Source: Pseudoflavonifractor sp. An184 | Lineage (GTDB): Bacteria > Bacillota > Clostridia > Oscillospirales > Oscillospiraceae | Direction: 5' to 3' | DNA: 64,000 bases | Assembly: GCF_002160305.1 (NCBI RefSeq) | Contig: NZ_NFKI01000008.1 | Location: 1-64,000, forward strand | In this document: piece by piece, positions 1-6,885 of the stretch | Position numbering within the stretch: the first letter of the stretch is position 1 | Layout of the letters: each line of letters starts with the position of its first letter | The notes under the pieces: model-generated | What the model was told of the DNA's origin: nothing | The model's input: the letters and a program-made list of their open reading frames with translations, nothing else | Database searches by the model: none | Made by a program: the position numbers and the translations under genes

Positions 1-15
1 GCGAGCGCAGCGAGA

Positions 16-96
16 ACTTTTCCGCCGCTGCGCGGCGGAAAAGTAACGGCATTTTTGCAGGCTGTCGGAAAAGTCCTTGGACTTTTTTGACAGCCT
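16..96. repeat. Two adjacent hairpins downstream of the aldo/keto reductase
   Basis: Two strong inverted repeats. The first pairs 16-28 with 32-44 (13 perfect base pairs, 3-base loop, GCC-rich core flanked by A/T runs). The second pairs 59-66 with 89-96 and, inside it, 69-76 with 79-86. They lie just after the stop of the minus-strand reductase gene and could terminate it, although the arms carry their T-runs inside the stem rather than after it. A similar A/T-flanked GCCGCC hairpin lies at 30427-30460, so a dispersed palindromic repeat is also possible. Confidence 0.5.
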
Positions 97-127
97 GAGG
101 AGCCGTCGGTTCAATGAGCGCGGCGGA

Positions 128-1273
128 TCAAATCAAATGGAGCTGTTTGATCTGCTCCATCCGCTGGATAACCGGAACGCCAAAGGGACATCTCTTTTCA
201 CAGCTCCCGCAGGCAATACAGTCCTCCGCCTTTGCCGGGAGCGCCTGGTAGTGTGCCCGGATGGAGTCCGGAGTCCGGTCCTGCATGGCCGCAAGATCAT
301 ACAGCTTGTTCACCATGGCGATATCAATACCCTTGGGGCAGGGCGCGCAATGGCCGCAGTAGGTGCACTGGCCGGAGTAAGCGTGGCGGGGGGCGCCCGC
401 CAGCGTGCTGGCATAGTCTTTTTCCTCCTCGGAGGCGTCTTCATAGGCGACCGCCGCCAGTACATGCTCAGGCGTATCATACCCGGCCAGCACGCTGGCC
501 ACGGCGGGCCGGGTCAGGGCATAGTGAATGCACTGCACAGGGGTCAGCGCAACTCCGAACGGCGAGGTCTCGGCGGAGAACAGGCGGCCGCCCGCATACC
601 CCTTCATCACCGTGACTCCAATTCCCTGCTGCTCACATACCTGATAGAGCCGCGCCCGGTCCGGGTGGATTCCTCCCAGGTGCTCCTCATAGTCGGGCGC
701 AAAATAGGTATTGATGTCCTCGCTGGCCGGGAGCAGATCAAACGCCGGATTGATGCTGAACAGGAGCATCTCGATCTCTCCGCTTTGGGCCGCCAGAACT
801 CCAACCTTGGGATTGTGCGTGCTCAGACCGATATGGCGGATCACGCCCCTGGCCTTCTGCTCCTTCACATAGGCGAAAAACGCTCCGTCCATAATCCGGT
901 GAAATTCCGCCTCCTCATCCACAAAGTGGATCATGCCCAGGTCGAGGTAATCTGTCCCCAGGCGAGACAGCAGATCCTCAAAGGCCGGCTTGACCTTCTC
1001 CATGTCCCGTGTGCGGACGTACTGCCCGTCCTGCCAGGTGGAGCCGAAGTGCCCCTGGATGATCCACCGCTCCCGCTTCCCGGCGATGGCAGCGCCGATA
1101 TTTGACCGCACATTGGGCTCCGCCATCCAGCAGTCCAGAATATTGATCCCCTGAGCCTCACAGCAGTCAATGACCGCTCTAACCTCCTCCGCATTATGGC
1201 GCTCCAGCCACTCCGCTCCAAGGCCGATTTCACTGACCTTCAGCCCTGTCTTTCCCAGTTCTCTGTATCGCAC
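128..1273 (-). CDS. Aldo/keto reductase with C-terminal 4Fe-4S ferredoxin domain
   Basis: A 381-residue predicted oxidoreductase. The N-terminal two-thirds is an aldo/keto reductase TIM barrel (opening RYRELGKTGLKVSEIGLG, then LDCW, and a DYLDLGMIHFVD strand). The last ~70 residues carry two cysteine clusters, CTYCGHCAPCPKG and CIACGSCEKRCPFG, typical of a bacterial 2x[4Fe-4S] ferredoxin domain. This fusion is a known clostridial AKR subfamily; substrate unknown. I place the start at a GTG (1273), eight bases after a GGGAGG ribosome site; a longer reading from 1321 lacks one. The gene stands alone, facing away from tRNA-Pro. Confidence 0.88.
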   Translation of the reverse strand: MRYRELGKTGLKVSEIGLGAEWLERHNAEEVRAVIDCCEAQGINILDCWMAEPNVRSNIGAAIAGKRERWIIQGHFGSTWQDGQYVRTRDMEKVKPAFEDLLSRLGTDYLDLGMIHFVDEEAEFHRIMDGAFFAYVKEQKARGVIRHIGLSTHNPKVGVLAAQSGEIEMLLFSINPAFDLLPASEDINTYFAPDYEEHLGGIHPDRARLYQVCEQQGIGVTVMKGYAGGRLFSAETSPFGVALTPVQCIHYALTRPAVASVLAGYDTPEHVLAAVAYEDASEEEKDYASTLAGAPRHAYSGQCTYCGHCAPCPKGIDIAMVNKLYDLAAMQDRTPDSIRAHYQALPAKAEDCIACGSCEKRCPFGVPVIQRMEQIKQLHLI

Positions 1274-1535
1274 AGCGCTCTCCTCCCTTTTGGTGGAACA
1301 GCTTGACAGGGGGCCGTGCACAGCCGCCTATCGGTTCCGAATGATGTCAGCTACATTATACCATCACCATCCATGGAACGGTCAAGGTCCACATCACGGG
1401 CAGGCAAAGAATCTGCTCTGTGCCGGATGTGCGCTGAACACGTCCTCTCTCCCGTATCGTAAAATTCGCATAAGAAAGAGTGATTTATTTAGACTTTTTT
1501 GTCGCAAAAGCCCATCAAAAAACTTAAAAAAAGAC
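1274..1535. other. Intergenic region upstream of tRNA-Pro
   Basis: No convincing gene. The left part should hold the promoter of the divergent reductase gene; the right part is A-rich and leads into the tRNA-Pro promoter. I see no clear operator or structured RNA here. Confidence 0.4.
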
Positions 1536-1564
1536 TTGCTTTTTGGGGCAAACTATGGTAATCT
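1536..1564 (+). promoter_or_regulatory. Putative sigma-A promoter of tRNA-Pro
   Basis: TTGCTT (1536-1541), a 17-base spacer and TAATCT (1559-1564). The expected start of transcription is about 30 bases before the tRNA. Confidence 0.5.
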
Positions 1565-1603
1565 ATATAAGCCGTTCGGGTGAGACGCCTGCGGCGAGAA
1601 AAT

Positions 1604-1680
1604 CCGGGTGTGGCGAAGTTTGGTATCGCGCTTGAATGGGGTTCAAGAGGCCCTGAGTTCGAATCTCAGCACTCGGACCA
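1604..1680 (+). tRNA. tRNA-Pro (GGG)
   Basis: A 77-base cloverleaf with encoded CCA. The acceptor stem is CCGGGTG paired with CACTCGG (one G-U). The anticodon stem CTTGA/TCAAG encloses the loop ATGGGGT, giving anticodon GGG for proline. The T arm is CTGAG-TTCGAAT-CTCAG. Confidence 0.95.
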
Positions 1681-1684
1681 AGAC

Positions 1685-1720
1685 AAAAGGCAACTGCGAA
1701 AGCAGTTGCCTTTTGTTTTT
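1685..1720 (+). terminator. Rho-independent terminator of tRNA-Pro
   Basis: The stem 1685-1697/1702-1714 with a GAAA tetraloop ends in a T-rich tail, directly after the tRNA. Confidence 0.9.
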
Positions 1721-2090
1721 GCTTTCAGCATCCCAAATGTCCCCCCTGCGGACCGGTAAGGTGGTTTTGTCTCTGTATGTCCATTTTATGACTCGCGTTT
1801 CAAAATATAGGTTTTTTACCGTCTACCGTCCCTTCTAAACAGCAATAGCCTGAGTGCATGATCCAAGCGGGTGGAGTGATCGAATTTATAAATAGCAAGG
1901 CGGGAACACCGTTATAGATGTTCCCGCCTTGTGCGTTGAGGTCTGTCTCCCAGCAGTATTCCTCCACTGATTATACTCCAGCTCGCTGTTCCTCCGAGCT
2001 CCCAACCCCATCGGTTACACCTCCCCGTAACCGGGCCTTTGAGATGCGCTTCAATACGCAACACACCAAAATTCCACAAATATCTCCAAA
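1721..2090. other. Non-coding remnant region with one strong hairpin
   Basis: Only short meaningless frames are present. The clearest structure is a perfect 13-bp hairpin at 1896-1908/1919-1931 with a 10-base loop, terminator-like in either direction. A smaller hairpin (2012-2018/2027-2033) encloses CCTCCCC, which reads as a Shine-Dalgarno-like GGGGAGG on the minus strand. Together with the pseudogene to the right this looks like decayed accessory DNA. Confidence 0.5.
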
Positions 2091-2354
2091 TTATGATTCC
2101 ATGTCCTCAATTACATCCCAATCAAACATTGCCTCAAAATCTCTAAAACACGCATGGCAAATCCAATGGTAGTTGTCCTCTGTTGTTTATCCCTCATGCC
2201 GGTCTCCATCTGCATCTGAAAATTTTCCCCAGCAAAATTCACAGTGATCATGATCCCATTTTAGGGATCGTGTCCTCCAGTTTCGATGAAATAGAGTTTT
2301 TCCTTTCAAATAACATCCTTGATCTCTCAATCTCCAGTCATTTTTTTGGATCAT
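2091..2354 (-). pseudogene. Small two-CxxC protein, interrupted by a nonsense codon
   Basis: From an ATG at 2354 the minus strand reads MIQKNDWRLRDQ... through WDHDHCEFCWGKF to DRHEG (55 codons). It then hits TAA at 2187-2189 and continues in the same frame for 31 codons (TTEDNYHWICHACFRDF..., ending DMES) to a real stop at 2091. A one-base change of TAA to a Tyr codon restores a continuous ~87-residue protein with CEFC and CHAC pairs, a possible zinc-binding module. I recall similar small proteins in other Firmicutes but cannot name the family. The uniform frame on both sides of the TAA is the main evidence for one broken gene. Confidence 0.65.
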
Positions 2355-2378
2355 ATGAGTATCACCGGTTCAAATCAT

Positions 2379-2468
2379 TTATTGTAACTGATTATACCCC
2401 TCGTAAAGCAACATATCAAGCTCATACATAATATCATCGTAAAGACGCCGTCCAGTCGCTCCACAGGA
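2379..2468 (-). pseudogene. Possible C-terminal gene fragment
   Basis: An open stretch without a start encodes GRRLYDDIMYELDMLLYEGY and then NQLQ-stop, 24 bases before the start of the small pseudogene. Its acidic, helix-like composition looks like the tail of a real protein, but no family is recognised. It is weak evidence that a former two-gene unit has decayed here. Confidence 0.3.
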
Positions 2469-2496
2469 CTACGGAACCTTTTCGCTGAACGCGAAA

Positions 2497-2530
2497 ACAA
2501 ACAGGACATCCAAAAGGATGTCCTGTTTGT
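2497..2530 (-). terminator. Terminator of tRNA-Ala
   Basis: A 15-bp perfect stem (2497-2511/2516-2530) with a 4-base loop, immediately after the tRNA 3' end on the minus strand and followed by a TTTT tract. Confidence 0.85.
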
Positions 2531-2532
2531 TT

Positions 2533-2608
<76 letters not shown>

Positions 2609-2654
2609 ATCTGAATTGCCTGCGCACAACCTTTTGTTGTCCAGCGCAGGTAAT

Positions 2655-2683
2655 ATATTACCAGAATCTCATTGTTTTGTCAA
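2655..2683 (-). promoter_or_regulatory. Promoter of tRNA-Ala
   Basis: On the minus strand TTGACA (2683-2678), a 17-base spacer and TAATAT (2660-2655), about 40 bases before the tRNA. Confidence 0.75.
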
Positions 2684-2737
2684 GCAAAAATTCAAAAAAT
2701 TTCTGCACTATTTTAACCGTTCCATCTCCCTCATGGA

Positions 2738-2770
2738 AAAACCGCTGCGGCACAATGCCGCAGCGGTTTT
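2738..2770 (-). terminator. Terminator of rpsU
   Basis: A 15-bp stem (2738-2752/2756-2770) with a 3-base loop, followed on the minus strand by a short T tract, just after the rpsU stop. Confidence 0.85.
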
Positions 2771-2776
2771 CGTCGC

Positions 2777-2959
2777 TCAATAGTACTTTTTACGGTTCTT
2801 GCGGGCAGCCTCGGACTTCTTGCGGCGCTTGACGCTGGGGCTCTCGTAGTGCTCACGCTTACGGACCTCGGCCAGCACACCAGACTTGGCGCAGCTGCGC
2901 TTAAAGCGCTTCAGAGCGCTCTCCAAAGACTCGTTCTCTCTTACACGGACTTCCGACAT
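2777..2959 (-). CDS. rpsU: 30S ribosomal protein S21
   Basis: A complete 60-residue S21: [20 protein letters not shown], then the lysine/arginine-rich tail [20 protein letters not shown]. It binds the 30S platform near the anti-Shine-Dalgarno end of 16S rRNA during initiation. A GGAGGGAGGG site lies just before the ATG. It is monocistronic, with its own terminator and a perfect-consensus promoter about 75 bases upstream. Confidence 0.98.
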   Translation of the reverse strand: MSEVRVRENESLESALKRFKRSCAKSGVLAEVRKREHYESPSVKRRKKSEAARKNRKKYY

Positions 2960-3033
2960 ATATTTCCCTCCCTCCGGCGCGGCGGGACATCCCCCTTCCG
3001 CGAAAGGGCCATGTGTATGGCTTTAACAGAACC

Positions 3034-3062
3034 ATTATATTTGACTTTCCGTCAAATGTCAA
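3034..3062 (-). promoter_or_regulatory. Perfect-consensus sigma-A promoter of rpsU
   Basis: Minus strand TTGACA (3062-3057), a 17-base spacer and TATAAT (3039-3034): both hexamers match consensus exactly. The spacer is itself an inverted repeat (TTTGAC, 5 bases, GTCAAA). Confidence 0.85.
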
Positions 3063-3111
3063 GTTCTTCTTTCCGGTGGAAATTTGAATTTTTTGTAACG
3101 AGACGCCCCGC

Positions 3112-5535
3112 TCAGGCCTTGGGTTTGAAAATCAGGCTGACCAGTCGGCCCTTGACGACGACGGACTTCACCAGCACCTTGTCCTCGGCCAGCTTGACGA
3201 TCTTGGGCTCGGCCAGGGCGGCGGCTACGATCTCCTCGTCGGAGGCGTCGGTGGGCACCACGATGTTGGCCTTCACCTTGCCGCTGACCTGGACGGCCAT
3301 CTGGGTGGTGGCGGTGACGGTCTTGCTCTCGTCGTAGACGGGCCAGGGCTGCTGGGACACTTGTCCGCCGTAGCCCGCCATCTCCCACAGCTCCTCGCAC
3401 ATGTGGGGGGCGAAGGGGGAGAGCATCAGCAGCAGGGCCTTCATGTCGCCCCGGCTGGCGCCGTTGGCGTAGAAGTCATTGACCAGGGCCATCAGGGTGG
3501 CGATGGCGGTGTTGAACTTCATGGCCTCGATGTCCTCGGACACCTTCTTGATGGCCCGGTGGACAGCCACCTCGTTCACCTGGGAGTACTCGTCCCCGGT
3601 GTGCTCCTGCTCGGTGGCCAGGTTCCAGACCCGGTCCAGGAAGCGCTTGCAGCCCTTCACCGCGTTGTCCGACCAGGCGGCGGCCTTCTCGAAGTCGCCG
3701 ATGAACATGATATAGGTGCGCATGGTGTCCGCGCCGTAGGCCTCGATCACGTCATTGGGGTTGACCACGTTGCCCCGGGACTTGGACATCTTCTCGCCGC
3801 CCTCGCCCAGGATCATGCCGTGGCTGGTGCGCTTCTGATAGGGCTCCTTGGTGGGCACCACGCCGATGTCGTACAGGAACTTGTGCCAGAACCGGCTGTA
3901 CAGCAGATGGAGGGTGGTGTGCTCCATGCCGCCGTTGTACCAGTCCACCGGGGACCAGTACTCCAGGGCCTCCTTGCTGGCCAGGGCCTTGTCGTTGTGG
4001 GGGTCCATATAGCGCAGGAAATACCAGCTGGAGCCCGCCCACTGGGGCATGGTGTCGGTCTCCCGCTTGGCGGGCCCGCCGCAGCAGGGGCAGGTGGTGT
4101 TCACCCAGTCGGTCATCTTGCTCAGGGGGGACTCGCCGTCGTCGGTGGGCTCATAGCTCTCCACCTCGGGCAGGAGCAGGGGCAGCTGGTCCTCGGGCAG
4201 GGGCTGCCAGCCGCACTTCTCACAGTACACCATGGGGATGGGCTCGCCCCAGTAGCGCTGACGGGAGAACACCCAGTCACGCAGCTTGTAGTTCACCTTG
4301 GCGTGGCCAATGCCCTTCTCCTCCAGCCACTTGGTGATGGCGGGGATGGCCTCCTTCACGGTCATGCCGTTGAGGAAGTCGGAGTTGACCAGAATGCCGG
4401 TCTCGTCCTTGGCGGTGAAGGCGGCCTTCTGCACGTCCTCGCCGCCAGAGACCACCTCGATGATCTCACAGCCGAACTTCTTGGCGAACTCCCAGTCACG
4501 GTCGTCGTGGGCGGGCACGGCCATAATGGCGCCGGTGCCGTAGGTGGCCAGCACGTAATCGGAGATGAAAATGGGGATCTCCTTGCCGTTCACCGGGTTA
4601 ACGCCCTTCACACCGTCCAGGCACACACCGGTCTTCTCCTTGTTCAGCTCGGTGCGCTCCAGGTCGGACTTGGAGGCGGCCTCTTTCTGATAGGCCTGGA
4701 CGTCGTCCGCGTTTTTCAGCAGGGGCATCCACTTGCGGATGAGCTCGTGCTCGGGAGAGAGGACCATATAGGTGGCGCCGAACAGAGTGTCCGGCCGGGT
4801 GGTATACACCACGATGTCGTCGCCGGTAGTGGCTTTAAAGGTGACCTCGGCGCCGGTGGAGCGGCCGATCCAGTTTTTCTGCTGGATCTTCACCCGCTCG
4901 ATGAAGTCCAGGCCGTCCAGGTCGTCGATGAGGCGCTGGGCGTACTCGGTGATCTTCAGCATCCACTGGGACTTCTCCTTGCGGATGACGGGGGAGCCGC
5001 AGCGCTCGCACACGCCCTCCACAACCTCCTCGTTGGCCAGCACGCACTTGCAGGAGGTGCACCAGTTCACGGGCATGGTGGTCTTATAGGCCAGGCCGTG
5101 CTTGTACAGCTGCAGGAAGATCCACTGGGTCCACTTGTAATACTTGGGGTCGGTGGTGTCCACCACCCGGTCCCAGTCGAAGGAGTAGCCCAGCATGTGC
5201 AGCTGCTTGGTGAAGTTGGCGATGTTGTCGTGGGTCACCTTGGCGGGGTGGATGTGGTTCTTGATGGCGTAGTTCTCGGTGGGCAGACCAAAGGCGTCAA
5301 AGCCGATGGGGAAGAGCACATTGTACCCGTCCATGCGGCGCTTCCGGGCCACCACGTCCATGGCGGTGTAGGGCCGGGCGTGTCCCACATGGAGGCCCTG
5401 GCCGGAGGGGTAGGGGAACTCCACCAGGGCGTAGAATTTCTTCTTATCCGTGTCACCGGTGCGGCAGGCGAAGGTTTTCTCCTCCCGCCACTTGTTCTGC
5501 CATTTCTGTTCGATGGCGGTAAAATCGTACTTCAA
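3112..5535 (-). CDS. leuS: Leucyl-tRNA synthetase
   Basis: The 807-residue class I synthetase charges tRNA-Leu. It has the usual bacterial length, the HIGH motif as HVGH near residue 50, a CP1 editing insert, a Cys-rich zinc region (CTSCKC, CERCG) and KMSKSRGN near residue 575, then the anticodon-binding and C-terminal domains. The conserved opening [15 protein letters not shown] forces a TTG start at 5535 behind a weak ribosome site; the nearby ATG is in another frame. A promoter lies about 65 bases upstream. I find no T-box leader (no AGGGTGG-type motif), unlike many Firmicute leuS genes. Confidence 0.97.
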   Translation of the reverse strand: MKYDFTAIEQKWQNKWREEKTFACRTGDTDKKKFYALVEFPYPSGQGLHVGHARPYTAMDVVARKRRMDGYNVLFPIGFDAFGLPTENYAIKNHIHPAKVTHDNIANFTKQLHMLGYSFDWDRVVDTTDPKYYKWTQWIFLQLYKHGLAYKTTMPVNWCTSCKCVLANEEVVEGVCERCGSPVIRKEKSQWMLKITEYAQRLIDDLDGLDFIERVKIQQKNWIGRSTGAEVTFKATTGDDIVVYTTRPDTLFGATYMVLSPEHELIRKWMPLLKNADDVQAYQKEAASKSDLERTELNKEKTGVCLDGVKGVNPVNGKEIPIFISDYVLATYGTGAIMAVPAHDDRDWEFAKKFGCEIIEVVSGGEDVQKAAFTAKDETGILVNSDFLNGMTVKEAIPAITKWLEEKGIGHAKVNYKLRDWVFSRQRYWGEPIPMVYCEKCGWQPLPEDQLPLLLPEVESYEPTDDGESPLSKMTDWVNTTCPCCGGPAKRETDTMPQWAGSSWYFLRYMDPHNDKALASKEALEYWSPVDWYNGGMEHTTLHLLYSRFWHKFLYDIGVVPTKEPYQKRTSHGMILGEGGEKMSKSRGNVVNPNDVIEAYGADTMRTYIMFIGDFEKAAAWSDNAVKGCKRFLDRVWNLATEQEHTGDEYSQVNEVAVHRAIKKVSEDIEAMKFNTAIATLMALVNDFYANGASRGDMKALLLMLSPFAPHMCEELWEMAGYGGQVSQQPWPVYDESKTVTATTQMAVQVSGKVKANIVVPTDASDEEIVAAALAEPKIVKLAEDKVLVKSVVVKGRLVSLIFKPKA

Positions 5536-5599
5536 AATCCATCACACTTTCTGGTCGTTCTTTCCGCACAGGGCGGGGATACCTCTTATAATCCGTAAT

Positions 5600-5628
5600 A
5601 TTATACCTGGATACGGGCTGGATTGCAA
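5600..5628 (-). promoter_or_regulatory. Promoter of leuS
   Basis: Minus strand TTGCAA (5628-5623), a 17-base spacer and TATAAT (5605-5600). It leaves a leader of only about 55 bases before the TTG start. Confidence 0.8.
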
Positions 5629-5698
5629 GAGGTTCCGGCGCAAAAGGGGAGTTTTGCCGCCGTATGGGTTTGTCAAACATATTGGGCAGCGAATTCAT

Positions 5699-5884
5699 TC
5701 GAAGAAAGCCGGCAGAGGGATAGGTGGACTGTTTCGGGTAGACGGCCAGAAAGTTCAGATGTGTGAACTCGTCAATGGCGGCGTACTGGTACGGACACAA
5801 CTCCGGGTCTGGGGCGCCGCGGCGGGGAACCGCCATTACATCCACCTGAATCCGCAGTTCTGGATAGATCGTCTGATAGAATTT
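5699..5884 (-). pseudogene. Fragment of a DDE transposase/integrase catalytic core
   Basis: The minus-strand frame encodes KFYQTIYPELRIQVDVMAVP, then RRGAPDPELCPYQYAAIDEF and THLNFLAVYPKQSTYPSAGF. This matches the first-aspartate region of IS3/IS481-type rve integrase cores (the D-V-K/M-VPRR and A-I-D-E-F-T segments). About 60 residues remain, without the N-terminal helix-turn-helix or the later D and E residues. The homology ends near 5699. It is an inert scrap between leuS and rlmB. Confidence 0.7.
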
Positions 5885-5971
5885 CCTCCTTCCATTTCAG
5901 AGGGAAGTATGTTATAGTATACTCCGTATTGCATCTTTTTCCGTCAACACGGATTCAGGAGGTTATGTCCT

Positions 5972-6757
5972 ATGAATAAGCGCCCCCCTCTGCGCCGTTC
6001 CGCCCCTGTTGAGGCGGAGAACGACGGTGTGATCGAGGGCCGCAACGCAGTGATCGAGGCGCTGCGGGCTGGCACGGCCATTGATAAGATCTATATTATG
6101 AAGGGGGAGACGGACTCCGCCCTGGGCCATATTGCCTCCGCCGCCCGGGAGAAGGGGATCGTGGTGGTGGACGCCGACCGGCGGAAGCTGGACGGTATGA
6201 GCCGCACCCACTCCCACCAGGGAGTTATCGCCCTGGCCGCCGTGCGGGAGTACGCCAGTGTGGACGATATTCTGAACGCCGCCCGGGAGAAGGGGGAGAA
6301 TCCCCTTATCGTGGTGTGTGACGAGCTCAGCGACCCCCACAACCTGGGGGCGGTGATCCGCACCGCCGACGCCGCCGGGGCCCACGGGGTCATCATCCCC
6401 AAGCGCCGCTCCGCCGGCCTCACCGCCGTGGTGGGCAAGACCTCTGCCGGAGCGGTGGCCCACGTGCCCGTGGCCCGGGTGCCCAACCTGCCCGCCCTGC
6501 TCAAGGAGCTGAAGGAGGAGGGAGTCTGGGTGTTCGGCACCGCCGCCGACGGCACCACCCCCCTCTATCAGGCCGATCTGAAGGGGCCTGCCGCCATCGT
6601 CATCGGCAGCGAGGGGACCGGCATGGGGCGGCTGGTGGCGGAGAACTGCGACTTTACCGTCTCCATTCCCATGTTCGGGAAGATCAACTCCCTGAACGCT
6701 TCGGCGGCCGCCGCCGTTCTGCTCTATGAGGCGGTGCGCCAGAGAATGAGCGGCTGA
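5972..6757 (+). CDS. rlmB: 23S rRNA (guanosine-2'-O-)-methyltransferase RlmB, SpoU family
   Basis: A 261-residue SPOUT methyltransferase. It has an N-terminal substrate-binding domain (VIEGRNAVIEALRAG, residues ~19-33), then the trefoil-knot core with VVCDELSDPHNLGAVIRTAD, IVIGSEGTGMGRLV and SIPMFGKINSLNASAAAAVL, motifs 1-3 of the family. It would methylate the ribose of the peptidyl-transferase P-loop guanosine (G2251 in E. coli numbering). An AGGAGGT site precedes the start. A TATAGT hexamer near 5913 may be its -10. Confidence 0.93.
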   Translation: MNKRPPLRRSAPVEAENDGVIEGRNAVIEALRAGTAIDKIYIMKGETDSALGHIASAAREKGIVVVDADRRKLDGMSRTHSHQGVIALAAVREYASVDDILNAAREKGENPLIVVCDELSDPHNLGAVIRTADAAGAHGVIIPKRRSAGLTAVVGKTSAGAVAHVPVARVPNLPALLKELKEEGVWVFGTAADGTTPLYQADLKGPAAIVIGSEGTGMGRLVAENCDFTVSIPMFGKINSLNASAAAAVLLYEAVRQRMSG

Positions 6758-6885
6758 TGGGGGTCTCAGCCCCACAGAGACAATACAAATAGTAGCTTTT
6801 TCAATCGATATTGCAGAGCGGAGATATCTGCGGAGCGGTTCGCCCCGGTTCCGCAGGAAAATTGACAGCACCTAAGGAGTTCCCC

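Noticed and set aside
77-1105. Plus-strand frame of 342 codons opposite the aldo/keto reductase
   Set aside because: The minus-strand reading has clear AKR and ferredoxin motifs; the plus-strand one has none and no ribosome site.
1918-2431. Two plus-strand frames of ~80 codons in the tRNA interval
   Set aside because: They lie opposite the decayed minus-strand gene, with odd composition and no ribosome sites.
3361-5598. Long plus-strand open frame of 745 codons opposite leuS
   Set aside because: It is the antisense shadow of a highly conserved synthetase; its composition (Gly/Val/His/Leu repeats) is the usual result of reading a GC-rich gene backwards.
5536-5720. T-box riboswitch upstream of leuS
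   Set aside because: The promoter leaves only about 55 bases of leader, and no AGGGTGG-type antiterminator motif is present.
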